Shown here piece by piece: positions 36,501 through 49,689 of a DNA stretch of 56,574 nt. Under the pieces are notes generated by a model that worked only from the letters and a program-made list of their open reading frames with translations, was not told the origin of the DNA and made no database searches. The position numbers and the translations under genes were made by a program. Positions within the stretch are counted from its first letter, which is position 1. Every line of letters begins with the position of its first letter. Source of the DNA: Utricularia gibba (taxonomy: Eukaryota; Streptophyta; Magnoliopsida; Lamiales; Lentibulariaceae); the NCBI GenBank assembly GCA_002189035.1, contig NEEC01000189.1:1-56574 (forward strand), written 5' to 3'.

Positions 36501-39500
36501 TTTTTGAAGTTAGGATGTCATGAGCACCCCAAATGGTTTTCTTGTCCACAAGCTTTATTTGAGGAGGCGCTCTCGAGGGGCACTAGGATCGGGCCGGAGG
36601 TCAGGTCGTCTCGGCCCATAGTCATTTGTAGCCGGCAAAAAATGTGATCCATTTATTAACGTTGGGTTTTCGGCACTGCCACATGGTTTCTGAAGGAAAA
36701 GCTTGTCGTTTTTGGGTGGGTGCTTTTGTTGGGAATTCATCCGGACCCAAGGTTCGGTTCGACTCCTGAGCCCAATGGGGTCCTATTCGACGAAAATCGT
36801 GATGCATTTTTTGAAGTTAGGATGTCATGAGCACCCAAATGGTTTTCTTGTCCACAAGCTTTATATTTGAGGAGGCGCTCTCGAGGGGCAGGATCGGGCC
36901 GGAGGTCAGGTCGGGCTCGGCCCATAGTCATTTGTAGCCCGGCAAAAAATGTGATCCATTTATTAACGTTGGGTTTTCGGCACCTGCCTACATGGTTTGT
37001 GAAGGAAAAGCTTGTCGTTTTTGGGTGGGTGCTTTGTTGGGAAGTTCATCCGGACCCAAGGTTCTGTTCGACTCCTGAGCCCAATGGGGTCCTATTCGAC
37101 GAAAATCGTGATGCATTTTTTGAAGTTAGGATGTCATGAGCACCCAAAATGGTTTCTTGTCCACAAGCTTTATATTTGAGGAGGCGCTCTCGAGGGGCAC
37201 CAGGATCGGCCGGAGGTCGGTCGGGCTCGGCCCCATAGTCATTTGTAGCCCGGCAAAAAATGTGATCCATTTATTAACGTTTGGGTTTTCGGCACCTGCC
37301 TACATTGTTTCTGAAGGAAAAGCTTGTCGTTTTTGGGTGGGTGCTTTCGTTGGGAAGTTCATCCGGACCCAAGGTTCTGTTCGACTCCTGAGCCCAATGG
37401 GGTCCTATTCGACGAAAATCGTGATGCATTTTTTGAAGTTAGGATGTCATGAGCACCCCAAATGGTTTTCTTGTCCACAAGCTTTATATTTGAGGAGGCG
37501 CTCTCGAGGGGCACCAGGATCGGGCCGGAGGTCAGGTCGGGCTCGGCCCCATAGTCATTTGTAGCCCGGCAAAAAATGTGATCCATTTATTAACGTTGGG
37601 TTTTCGGCACCTGCCTACATGGTTTGTGAAGGAAAAGCTTGTCGTTTTTTGGTGGGCTGTTGTTGGAAATTCATCCGGACCCAAGGTTCTGTTCGACTCC
37701 TGAGCCCAATGGGTCCTATTCGACGAAAATCGTGATGCATTTTTTGAAGTTAGGATGTCATGAGCACCCCAAATGGTTTTCTTCCACAAGCTTTATATTT
37801 GAGGAGGCGCTCTCGAGGGGCACGGATCGGGCCGGAGGTCAGGTCGGGCTCGGGCCCATAGTCATTTGTAGCCCGGCAAAAAATGTGATCCATTTATTAA
37901 CGTTGGGTTTTCGGCACTGCCTACATGGTTTCTGAAGGAAAAGCTTGTCGTTTTTGGGTGGGTGCTTTCGTTGGAAGTTCATCCGGACCCAAGGTTCTGT
38001 TCGACTCCTGAGCCCAATGGGGTCCTATTCGACGAAAATCGTGATGCATTTTTTGAAGTTAGGATGTCATGAGCACCCCAAATGGTTTTCTTGTCCACAA
38101 GCTTTATATTTGAGGAGGCGCTCTCGAGGGGCACCAGGATCGGGCCGGAGGTCAGGTCGGCTCGGCCCATAGTCATTTGTAGCCCGGCAAAAAATGTGAT
38201 CCATTTATTAACGTTGGGTTTTTCGGCACCTGCCTACATGGTTTGTGAAGGAAAAGCTTGTCGTTTTTGGGTGGGTGCTTTGTTGGGAAGTTCATCCGGA
38301 CCCAAGGTTCTGTTCGACTCCTGAGCCCAATGGGTCCTATTCGACGAAAATCGTGATGCATTTTTTAAAGTTAGGATGTCATGAGCACCCCAAATGGTTT
38401 TCTTGTCCACAAGCTTTATATTTGAGGAGGCGCTCTCGAGGGGCACCAGGATCGGGCCGGAGGTCGGTCGGGCTCGGCCCCATAGTCATTTGTAGCCCGG
38501 CAAAAAATGTGATCCATTTATTAACGTTGGGTTTTCGGCACTGCCTACATTGTTTGAAGGAAAAGCTTGTCGTTTTTGGGTGGGTGCTTTGTTGGAAGTT
38601 CATCCGGACCCAAGGTTCTGTTCGACTCCTGAGCCCAATGGGGTCCTATTCGACGAAAATCGTGATGCATTTTTTGAAGTTAGGATGTCATGAGCACCCC
38701 AAATGGTTTTCTTGTCCACAAGCTTTATATTTGAGGAGGCGCTCTCGAGGGGCACCAGGATCGGGCCGGAGGTCGGTCGGGCTCGGCCCATAGTCATTTG
38801 TAGCCCGGCAAAAAAGTGATCCATTTATTAACGTTGGGTTTTCGGCACCTGCCTACATGGTTTCTGAAGGAAAAGCTTGTCGTTTTTGGGTGGGTGCTGT
38901 TGTTGGAAATTCATCCGGACCCAAGGTTCGGTTCGACTCCTGAGCCCAATGGGGTCCTATTCGACGAAAATCGTGATGCATTTTTTGAAGTTAGGATGTC
39001 ATGAGCACCCCAAATGGTTTTCTTCCACAAGCTTTATATTTGAGGAGGCGCTCTCGAGGGGCACCAGGATCGGGCCGGAGGTCGGGTCGGGCTCGGGCCC
39101 ATAGTCATTTGTAGCCCGGCAAAAAAAGTGATCCATTTATTAACGTTGGGTTTTCGGCAGCTGCCAACATGGTTTCTGAAGGAAAAGCTTGTCGTTTTTG
39201 GGTGGGTGCTTTTGTTGGGAATTCATCCGGACCCAAGGTTCGTTCGACTCCTGAGCCCAATGGGGTCCTATTCGACGAAAATCGTGATGCATTTTTTGAA
39301 GTTAGGATGTCATGAGCACCCCAAATGGTTTTCTTGTCCACAAGCTTTATATTTGAGGAGGCGCTCTCGAGGGGCACCAGGATCGGGCCGGAGGTCAGGT
39401 CGGGCTCGGCCCATAGTCATTTGTAGCCCGGCAAAAAATGTGATCCATTTATTAACGTTGGGTTTTCGGCACCTGCCTACATGGTTTGTGAAGGAAAAGC

Positions 39501-39725
39501 TTGTCGTTTTTGGGTGGGTGCTTTCGTTGGGAAGTTCATCCGGACCCAAGGTTCGTTCGACTCCTGAGCCCAATGGGGTCCTATTCGACGAAAATCGTGA
39601 TGCATTTTTTGAAGTTAGGATGTCATGAGCACCCAAAATGGTTTTCTTGTCCACAAGCTTTATATTTGAGGAGGCGCTCTCGAGGGGCACTAGGATCGGG
39701 CCGGAGGTCAGGTCGGGCTCGGCCC
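33518..39725 (+). repeat. About twenty units, deletion-rich but regular
   Basis: No CCAATCGGG beta unit is present. Small oddities include GGGCCGGTCAGG near 34737, GTCATTGTAGCC near 34764, GTCCTTTCGACG near 35860, TTGGAACATCCGG near 36428, GAGGGGCAGGATCGG near 36883, TTTTTTGGTGGGCTG near 37645, GGCACGGATCGG near 37821 and a rare substitution TTTTTTAAAG near 38361. All sequence is satellite. Confidence 0.75.
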
Positions 39726-40663
39726 ATAGTCATTTGTAGCCCGGCAAAAAAAGTGATCCATTTATTAACGTTGGGTTTTCGGCACCTGCCTACATTGTTT
39801 CTGAAGGAAAAGCTTGTCGTTTTTGGGTGGGTGCTTTCGTTGGGAAGTTCATCCGGACCCAAGGTTCTGTTCGACTCCTGAGCCCAATGGGGTCCTATTC
39901 GACGAAAAATCGTGATGCATTTTTTGAAGTTAGGATGTCATGAGCACCCAAAATGGTTTTCTTGTCCACAAGCTTTATATTTGAGGAGGCGCTCTCGAGG
40001 GGCACCAGGATCGGGCCGGAGGTCAGGTCGGGCTCGGCATAGTCATTTGTAGCCCGGCAAAAAATGTGATCCATTTATTAACGTTGGGTTTTCGGCAGCC
40101 TGCCTACATGGTTTGTGAAGGAAAAGCTTGTCGTTTTTGGGTGGGTGCTGTTGTTGGAATTCGTCCGGACCCAAGGTTCGGTTCGACTCCTGAGCCCAAT
40201 CGGGTCCTATTCGACGAAAATCGTGATGCATTTTTTGAAGTTAGGATGTCATGAGCACCCCAAATGGTTTTCTCAACACATGCTTTTTATTTGAGGAGGC
40301 GCTCTCGAGGGGCACTAGGATCGGGCCGGAGGTCATATCGATCTCGGGCCCATAGTCATTTGTAGCCCGGCAAAAAAAGTGATCCATTATTAACGTTGGG
40401 TTTTCGGCAGCTGCCAACATGGTTTCTGAAGGAAAAGCTTGTCGTTTTTGGGTGGGTGCTTTTGTTGGGAATTCATCCGGACCCAAGGTTCGGTTCGACT
40501 CCTGAGCCCAATGGGGTCCTATTCGACGAAAATCGTGATGCATTTTTTGAAGTTAGGATGTCATGAGCACCCCAAATGGTTTTCTTGTCCACAAGCTTTA
40601 TATTTGAGGAGGCGCTCTCGAGGGGCACTAGGATCGGGCCGGAGGTCAGGTCGGGCTCGGCCC
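39726..40663 (+). repeat. Alpha-beta-gamma trimer, block 11
   Basis: Alpha is 39726-40038, beta 40039-40351 and gamma 40352-40663. Beta has GCTGTTGTTGG, CAACACATGC (second HindIII site lost) and the ATCGAT tail. Gamma has ATCCATTATTAAC and CAGCTGCCAACATGG. It closely matches block 10, 23 units upstream. Confidence 0.8.
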
Positions 40664-43600
40664 ATAGTCATTTGTAGCCCGGCAAAAAATGTGATCCATT
40701 TATTAACGTTGGGTTTTCGGCACCTGCCTACATGGTTTCTGAAGGAAAAGCTTGTCGTTTTTGGGTGGGTGCTTTCGTTGGAAATTCATCCGGACCCAAG
40801 GTTCTGTTCGACTCCTGAGCCCAATGGGGTCCTATTCGACGAAAATCGTGATGCATTTTTTGAAGTTAGGATGTCATGAGCACCCCAAATGGTTTTCTTG
40901 TCCACAAGCTTTATATTTGAGGAGGCGCTCTCGAGGGGCACCAGGATCGGGCCGGAGGTCAGGTCGGGCTCGGCCCCATAGTCATTTGTAGCCCGGCAAA
41001 AAATGTGATCCATTTATTAACGTTGGGTTTTCGGCACCTGCCTACATGGTTTGTGAAGGAAAAGCTTGTCGTTTTTGGGTGGGTGCTTTCGTTGGAAGTT
41101 CATCCGGACCCAAGGTTCGTTCGACTCCTGAGCCCAATGGGGTCCTATTCGACGAAAATCGTGATGCATTTTTTGAAGTTAGGATGTCATGAGCACCCCA
41201 AATGGTTTTCTTGTCCACAAGCTTTATATTTGAGGAGGCGCTCTCGAGGGGCACCAGGATCGGGCCGGAGGTCGGGTCGGGCTCGGCCCCATAGTCATTT
41301 GTAGCCCGGCAAAAAATGTGATCCATTTATTAACGTTGGGTTTTCGGCACCTGCCTACATGTTTCTGAAGGAAAAGCTTGTCGTTTTTGGGTGGGTGCTT
41401 TCGTTGGGAATTCATCCGGACCCAAGGTTCGGTTCGACTCCTGAGCCCAATGGGGTCCTATTCGACGAAAATCGTGATGCATTTTTTGAAGTTAGGATGT
41501 CATGAGCACCCCAAATGGTTTTCTTGTCCACAAGCTTTATATTTGAGGAGGCGCTCTCGAGGGGCACTAGGATCGGGCCGGAGGTCAGGTCGGCTCGGCC
41601 CCATAGTCATTTGTAGCCCGGCAAAAAAAGTGATCCATTTATTAACGTTGGGTTTTCGGCACCTGCCTACATGGTTTGTGAAGGAAAAGCTTGTCGTTTT
41701 TGGGTGGGTGCTGTTGTTCGGAATTTCGTCCGGACCCAAGGTTCGGTTCGACTCCTGAGCCAATGGGTCCTATTCGACGAAAATCGTGATGCATTTTTTG
41801 AAGTTAGGATGTCATGAGCACCCCAAATGGTTTTCTTCCACAAGCTTTTATTTGAGGAGGCGCTCTCGAGGGGCACTAGGATCGGGCCGGAGGTCGGGTC
41901 GGGCTCGGGCCCATAGTCATTTGTAGCCCGGCAAAAAAAGTGATCCATTTATTAACGTTGGGTTTTCGGCAGCTGCCTACATGGTTTCTGAAGGAAAAGC
42001 TTGTCGTTTTTGGGTGGGTGCTTTCGTTGGGAAGTTCATCCGGACCCAAGGTTCGTTCGACTCCTGAGCCCAATGGGGTCCTATTCGACGAAAATCGTGA
42101 TGCATTTTTTGAAGTTAGGATGTCATGAGCACCCCAAATGGTTTTCTTGTCCACAAGCTTTATATTTGAGGAGGCGCTCTCGAGGGGCACCAGGATCGGG
42201 CCGGAGGTCAGGTCGGGCTCGGCCCCATAGTCATTTGTAGCCCGGCAAAAAATGTGATCCATTTATTAACGTTGGGTTTTCGGCACTGCCTACATGGTTT
42301 CTGAAGGAAAAGCTTGTCGTTTTTGGGTGGGTGCTTTCGTTGGGAAGTTCATCCGGACCCAAGGTTCTGTTCGACTCCTGAGCCCAATGGGGTCCTATTC
42401 GACGAAAATCGTGATGCATTTTTTGAAGTTAGGATGTCATGAGCACCCCAAATGGTTTTCTTGTCCACAAGCTTTATATTTGAGGAGGCGCTCTCGAGGG
42501 GCACTAGGATCGGGCCGGAGGTCAGGTCGGGCTCGGCCCCATAGTCATTTGTAGCCCGGCAAAAAAGTGATCCATTTATTAACGTTGGGTTTTCGGCACC
42601 TGCCTACATGTTTCTGAAGGAAAAGCTTGTCGTTTTTGGGTGGGTGCTTTCGTTGGGAATTCATCCGGACCCAAGGTTCGTTCGACTCCTGAGCCCAATG
42701 GGGTCCTATTCGACGAAAATCGTGATGCATTTTTTGAAGTTAGGATGTCATGAGCACCCCAAATGGTTTTCTTGTCCACAAGCTTTATATTTGAGGAGGC
42801 GCTCTCGAGGGGCACCAGGATCGGGCCGGAGGTCAAACGGGATAGTCATTTGTAGCCCGGCAAAAAAGTGATCCATTTATTAACGTTGGGTTTTCGGCAG
42901 CCTACATGGTTTGTGAAGGAAAAGCTTGTCGTTTTTGGGTGGGTGCTGTTGTTCGGAATTCCCGGACCCAAGGTTCGGTTCGACTCCTGAGCCCAATGGG
43001 GTCCTATTCGACGAAAATCGTGATGCATTTTTTGAAGTTAGGATGTCATGAGCACCCCAAATGGTTTTCTTGTCCACAAGCTTTATATTTGAGGAGGCGC
43101 TCTCGAGGGGCACAGGATCGGCCGGAGGTCCGGGCCCATAGTCATTTGTAGCCCGGCAAAAAAGTGATCCATTTATTAACGTTGGGTTTTCGCACCTGCC
43201 TACATGGTTTCTGAAGGAAAAGCTTGTCGTTTTTGGGTGGGTGCTTGTTGGGAATTCATCCGGACCCAAGGTTCGGTTCGACTCCTGAGCCCAATGGGGT
43301 CCTATTCGACGAAAATCGTGATGCATTTTTTGAAGTTAGGATGTCATGAGCACCCCAAATGGTTTTCTTGTCCACAAGCTTTATATTTGAGGAGGCGCTC
43401 TCGAGGGGCACCAGGATCGGGCCGGAGGTCAGGTCGGGCTCGGCCCCATAGTCATTTGTAGCCCGGCAAAAAATGTGATCCATTTATTAACGTTGGGTTT
43501 TCGGCACCTGCCTACATGGTTTGTGAAGGAAAAGCTTGTCGTTTTTGGGTGGGTGCTTTGTTGGGAAGTTCATCCGGACCCAAGGTTCGTTCGACTCCTG

Positions 43601-44687
43601 AGCCCAATGGGGTCCTATTCGACGAAAATCGTGATGCATTTTTTGAAGTTAGGATGTCATGAGCACCCAAAATGGTTTTCTTGTCCACAAGCTTTATATT
43701 TGAGGAGGCGCTCTCGAGGGGCACCAGGATCGGGCCGGAGGTCAGGTCGGGCTCGGCCCCATAGTCATTTGTAGCCCGGCAAAAAATGTGATCCATTTAT
43801 TAACGTTGGGTTTTCGGCACCTGCCTACATGGTTTCTGAAGGAAAAGCTTGTCGTTTTGGGTGGGTGCTTTTGTTGGGAAGTTCATCCGGACCCAAGGTT
43901 CGTTCGACTCCTGAGCCCAATGGGGTCCTATTCGACGAAAATCGTGATGCATTTTTGAAGTTAGGATGTCATGAGCACCCCAAATGGTTTTCTTGTCCAC
44001 AAGCTTTATATTTGAGGAGGCGCTCTCGAGGGGCACTAGGATCGGGCCGGAGGTCAGGTCGGGCTCGGCCCCATAGTCATTTGTAGCCCGGCAAAAAATG
44101 TGATCCATTTATTAACGTTGGGTTTTCGGCACCTGCCTACATGGTTTCTGAAGGAAAAGCTTGTCGTTTTTGGGTGGGTGCTTTGTTGGGAAATTCGTCC
44201 GGACCCAAGGTTCGGTTCGACTCCTGAGCCCAATGGGTCCTATTCGACGAAAATCGTGATGCATTTTTTGAAGTTAGGATGTCATGAGCACCCCAAATGG
44301 TTTTCTTGTCCACAAGCTTTATATTTGAGGAGGCGCTCTCGAGGGGCACGGGGAAGGTCGGGTCGGGCTCGGCCCATAGTCATTTGTAGCCCGGCAAAAA
44401 ATGTGATCCATTTATTAACGTTGGGTTTTCGGCAGCTGCCTACATGGTTTCTGAAGGAAAAGCTTGTCGTTTTTGGGTGGGGTGCTTTGTTGGGAAATTC
44501 GTCCGGACCCAAGGTTCGGTTCGACTCCGAGCCCAATGGGGTCCTATTTCGACGAAAATCGTGATGCATTTTTTGAAGTTAGGATGTCATGAGCACCCCA
44601 AATGGTTTTCTTGTCCACAAGCTTTATATTTGAGGAGGCTCTCGAGGGGCACTAGGATCGGGCCGGAGGTCGGGTCGGCTCGGCCCC
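40664..44687 (+). repeat. Thirteen regular units
   Basis: A beta-like unit near 41602-41910 has GCTGTTGTTCGG, TCGTCC and GAGCCAATGGG and is followed by a unit with CAGCTGCC. Local lesions include GGTCAAACGGGATAG at 42829-42845, GGAATTCCCGGACC near 42956 and GGCACGGGGAAGG near 44345. No non-satellite sequence is present. Confidence 0.75.
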
Positions 44688-45622
44688 ATAGTCATTTGTA
44701 GCCCGGCAAAAAAAGTGATCCATTTATTAACGTTGGGTTTCGGCACCTGCCTACATGTTTCTGAAGGAAAAGCTTGTCGTTTTTGGGTGGGTGCTTTCGT
44801 TGGGAAGTTCATCCGGACCCAAGGTTCTGTTCGACTCCTGAGCCCAATGGGGTCCTATTCGACGAAAATCGTGATGCATTTTTTGAAGTTAGGATGTCAT
44901 GAGCACCCCAAATGGTTTTCTTGTCCACAAGCTTTATATTTTGAGGAGGCGCTCTCGAGGGGCACTAGGATCGGGCCGGAGGTCAGGTCGGGCTCGGCCC
45001 CATAGTCATTTGTAGCCCGGCAAAAAATGTGATCCATTTATTACGTTGGGTTTTCGGCACCTGCCTACATGGTTTGTGAAGGAAAAGCTTGTCGTTTTTG
45101 GTGGTGCTGTTGTTGGGAATTCGTCCGGACCCAAGGTTCGGTTCGACTCCTGAGCCCAATGGGTCCTATTCGACGAAAATCGTGATGCATTTTTTGAAGT
45201 TAGGATGTCATGAGCACCCCAAATGGTTTTCTCAACCACAAGCTTTATATTTGAGGAGGCGCTCTCGAGGGCACTAGGATCGGGCCGGAGGTCATTCGGG
45301 CTCGGGCCCATAGTCATTTGTAGCCCGGCAAAAAAAGTGATCCATTTATTAACGTTGGGTTTTCGGCAGCTGCCTACATGGTTTCTGAAGGAAAAGCTTG
45401 TCGTTTTTGGGTGGGTGCTTTTGTTGGGAATTCATCCGGACCCAAGGTTCGGTTCGACTCCTGAGCCCAATGGGGTCCTATTCGACGAAAATCGTGATGC
45501 ATTTTTTGAAGTTAGGATGTCATGAGCACCCAAATGGTTTTCTTGTCCACAAGCTTTATATTTGAGGAGGCGCTCTCGAGGGGCACTAGGATCGGGCCGG
45601 AGGTCAGGTCGGGCTCGGCCCC
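44688..45622 (+). repeat. Alpha, beta-like, gamma trimer
   Basis: Alpha is 44688-45001, the beta-like unit 45002-45309 and gamma 45310-45622. The middle unit lacks CCAATCGGG but has GCTGTTGTTGGGAATTCGTCC, CTCAACCAC and the GGTCATTCGGG tail of blocks 2 and 3. The trimer order is thus kept even where the diagnostic base change is absent. Confidence 0.75.
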
Positions 45623-45935
45623 ATAGTCATTTGTAGCCCGGCAAAAAATGTGATCCATTTATTAACGTTGGGTTTTCGGCACCTGCCTACATGGTTTGTG
45701 AAGGAAAAGCTTGTCGTTTTTGGGTGGGTGCTTTGTTGGGAAATTCGTCCGGACCCAAGGTTCGTTCGACTCCTGAGCCCAATGGGGTCCTATTCGACGA
45801 AAATCGTGATGCATTTTTTGAAGTTAGGATGTCATGAGCACCCCAAATGGTTTTCTTGTCCACAAGCTTTATATTTGAGGAGGCGCTCTCGAGGGGCACC
45901 AGGATCGGGCCGGAGGTCAGGTCGGGCTCGGCCCC

Positions 45936-46873
45936 ATAGTCATTTGTAGCCCGGCAAAAAATGTGATCCATTTATTAACGTTGGGTTTTCGGCACCTGCC
46001 TACATGGTTTCTGAAGGAAAAGCTTGTCGTTTTTGGGTGGGTGCTTTCGTTGGGAAGTTCATCCGGACCCAAGGTTCTGTTCGACTCCTGAGCCCAATGG
46101 GGTCCTATTCGACGAAAAATCGTGATGCATTTTTTGAAGTTAGGATGTCATGAGCACCCCAAATGGTTTTCTTGTCCACAAGCTTTATATTTGAGGAGGC
46201 GCTCTCGAGGGCACCAGGATCGGGCCGGAGGTCAGGTCGGGCTCGGCCCATAGTCATTTGTAGCCCGGCAAAAAATGTGATCCATTTATTAACGTTGGGT
46301 TTTCGGCACCTGCCTACATGGTTTGTGAAGGAAAAGCTTGTCGTTTTTGGGTGGGTGCTTTGTTGGAAATTCGTCCGGACCCAAGGTTCGGTTCGACTCC
46401 TGAGCCCAATCGGGTCCTATTCGACGAAAATCGTGATGCATTTTTTGAAGTTAGGATGTCATGAGCACCCCAAATGGTTTTCTCACCACAGCTTTATATT
46501 TGAGGAGGCGCTCTCGAGGGGCACTAGGATCGGGCCGGAGGTCAGGTCGGCTCGGGCCCATAGTCATTTGTAGCCCGGCAAAAAAAGTGATCCATTTATT
46601 AACGTTGGGTTTTCGGCAGCTGCCTACATGGTTTCTGAAGGAAAAGCTTGTCGTTTTTGGGTGGGTGCTTTTGTTGGGAATTCATCCGGACCCAAGGTTC
46701 GGTTCGACTCCTGAGCCCAATGGGGTCCTATTCGACGAAAATCGTGATGCATTTTTTGAAGTTAGGATGTCATGAGCACCCCAAATGGTTTTCTTGTCCA
46801 CAAGCTTTATATTTGAGGAGGCGCTCTCGAGGGGCACTAGGATCGGGCCGGAGGTCAGGTCGGGCTCGGCCCC
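45936..46873 (+). repeat. Alpha-beta-gamma trimer, block 12
   Basis: Alpha is 45936-46249, beta 46250-46559 and gamma 46560-46873. Alpha has the extra A of GACGAAAAATCG. Beta has CACCACAGC. Gamma has CAGCTGCC and TTGTTGGGAATTC. Confidence 0.8.
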
Positions 46874-46974
46874 ATAGTCATTTGTAGCCCGGCAAAAAAT
46901 GTGATCCATTTTACGTTGGGTTTTCGGCACCTGCCTACATGGTTTGTGAAGGAAAAGCTTGTCGTTTTTGGGTG

Positions 46975-47235
46975 GGTGCTTTCGTTGGTCACCCAAGGTT
47001 CCGGAGCCCAAATTCGACGAACGTGATGCATTTTTTGAAGTTAGGATGTCATGAGCACCCCAAATGGTTTTCTCCACAAGCTTCAGGCGCTCTCGAGGGC
47101 ACCAGGATCGGATCATCGGAATAGTCATTTGTAGCCCGGCAAAAAAGTGATCCATTTATTAACGTTGGGTTTTCGGCATGCCTACATGGTTTTGAAGGAA
47201 AAGCTTGTCGTTTTTGGGTGTGCTTTCGTTGTTCA
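46975..47235 (+). other. Cluster of internal deletions
   Basis: Two consecutive units are shortened at several points. Lesions include TTCGTTGGTCACCC, GGTTCCGGAGCCC, CAAATTCGACGAACG, AAGCTTCAGGCGC (TATATTTGAGG missing), GGATCGGATCATCGG, GGCATGCC and GGGTGTGCTTTCGTTG. Landmark spacing drops to about 278 and 282. The retained pieces are in normal order, unlike the island at 22 kb. Confidence 0.8.
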
Positions 47236-48573
47236 TCCGGACCCAAGGTTCGGTTCGACTCCTGAGCCCAATGGGGTCCTATTCGACGAAAATCGTGATG
47301 CATTTTTTGAAGTTAGGATGTCATGAGCACCCCAAATGGTTTTCTTGTCCACAAGCTTTATATTTGAGGAGGCGCTCTCGAGGGGCACCAGGATCGGGCC
47401 GGAGGTCAGGTCGGGCTCGGCCCCATAGTCATTTGTAGCCCGGCAAAAAAAGTGATCCATTTATTAACGTTGGGTTTTCGGCACTGCCTACATTGTTTCT
47501 GAAGGAAAAGCTTGTCGTTTTTGGGTGGGTGCTTTCGTTGGGAAGTTCATCCGGACCCAAGGTTCTGTTCGACTCCTGAGCCCAATGGGGTCCTATTCGA
47601 CGAAAATCGTGATGCATTTTTTGAAGTTAGGATGTCATGAGCACCCCAAATGGTTTTCTTGTCCACAGCTTTATATTTGAGGAGGCGCTCTCGAGGGGCA
47701 CAGGATCGGGCCGGAGGTCAGGTCGGGCTCGGCCCCATAGTCATTTGTAGCCCGGCAAAAAAATGTGATCCATTTATTAACGTTGGGTTTTCGGCACCTG
47801 CCTACATGGTTTGTGAAGGAAAAGCTTGTCGTTTTTGGTGGGTGCTTTGTTCGGAAATTCGTCCGGACCCAAGGTTCGTTCGACTCCTGAGCCCAATGGG
47901 GTCCTATTCGACGAAAATCGTGATGCATTTTTTGAAGTTAGGATGTCATGAGCACCCCAAATGGTTTTCTTGTCCACAAGCTTTATATTTGAGGAGGCGC
48001 TCTCGAGGGCACCAGGATCGGGCCGGAGGTCGGTCGGGCTCGGCCCATAGTCATTTGTAGCCCGGCAAAAAAAGTGATCCATTTATTAACGTTGGGTTTT
48101 CGGCACTGCCTACATGGTTTTCTGAAGGAAAAGCTTGTCGTTTTTGGGTGGGTGCTTTTGTTGGGAAGTTCATCCGGACCCAAGGTTCGTTCGACTCCTG
48201 AGCCCAATGGGTCCTATTCGACGAAAATCGTGATGCATTTTTTGAAGTTAGGATGTCATGAGCACCCCAAATGGTTTTCTTGTCCACAAGCTTTATATTT
48301 GAGGAGGCGCTCTCGAGGGGCACCAGGATCGGGCCGGAGGTCAGGTCGGGCTCGGCCCATAGTCATTTGTAGCCCGGCAAAAAATGTGATCCATTTATTA
48401 ACGTTGGGTTTTCGGCACCTGCCTACATGGTTTGTGAAGGAAAAGCTTGTCGTTTTTGGGTGGGTGCTGTTGTTGGAAATTCGTCCGGACCCAAGGTTCG
48501 GTTCGACTCCTGAGCCCAATGGGTCCTATTCGACGAAAATCGTGATGCATTTTTTGAAGTTAGGATGTCATGA

Positions 48574-48598
48574 GCCCCAAATGGTTTTTCTTTTTTAT
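48574..48598 (+). other. H2 deletion removing a HindIII site
   Basis: GTCATGAG is followed directly by CCCCAAATGG, and then a T-rich run leads into TTTATTTGAGG. The CTTGTCCACAAG stretch with its HindIII site is missing. The unit otherwise follows the beta-like pattern (GCTGTTGTTGG, TCGTCC). Confidence 0.75.
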
Positions 48599-49689
48599 TT
48601 GAGGAGGCGCTCTCGAGGGGCACTAGGATCGGGCCGGAGGTCAGTCGGCTCGGCCCATAGTCATTTGTAGCCCGGCAAAAAAAGTGATCCATTTATTAAC
48701 GTTGGGTTTTCGGCACTGCCTACATGGTTTCTGAAGGAAAAGCTTGTCGTTTTTGGGTGGGTGCTTTTGTTGGGAATTCATCCGGACCCAAGGTTCGGTT
48801 CGACTCCTGAGCCCAATGGGGTCCTATTCGACGAAAATCGTGATGCATTTTTTGAAGTTAGGATGTCATGAGCACCCCAAATGGTTTCTTGTCCACAAGC
48901 TTTATATTTGAGGAGGCGCTCTCGAGGGGCACCAGGATCGGGCCGGAGGTCAGGTCGGGCTCGGCCCATAGTCATTTGTAGCCCGGCAAAAAATGTGATC
49001 CATTTATTAACGTTGGGTTTTCGGCACCTGCCTACATGGTTTGTGAAGGAAAAGCTTGTCGTTTTTGGGTGGGTGCTTTCGTTGGGAAGTTCATCCGGAC
49101 CCAAGGTTCGTTCGACTCCTGAGCCAATGGGGTCCTATTCGACGAAAATCGTGATGCATTTTTTGAAGTTAGGATGTCATGAGCACCCCAAATGGTTTTC
49201 TTGTCCACAAGCTTTATATTTGAGGAGGCGCTCTCGAGGGGCACCAGGATCGGGCCGGAGGTCGGGTCGGGCTCGGCCCATAGTCATTTGTAGCCCGGCA
49301 AAAAAAGTGATCCATTTATTAACGTTGGGTTTTCGGCACCTGCCTACATGTTTCTGAAGGAAAAGCTTGTCGTTTTTGGGTGGGTGCTTTCGTTGGGAAT
49401 TCATCCGGACCCAAGGTTCGGTTCGACTCCTGAGCCCAATGGGGTCCTATTCGACGAAAATCGTGATGCATTTTTTGAAGTTAGGATGTCATGAGCACCC
49501 CAAATGGTTTTCTTGTCCACAAGCTTTATATTTGAGGAGGCGCTCTCGAGGGGCACCAGGATCGGGCCGGAGGTCAGGTCGGGCTCGGCCCATAGTCATT
49601 TGTAGCCCGGCAAAAAATGTGATCCATTTATTAACGTTGGGTTTTCGGCACCTGCCTACATGGTTTTGAAGGAAAAGCTTGTCGTTTTT

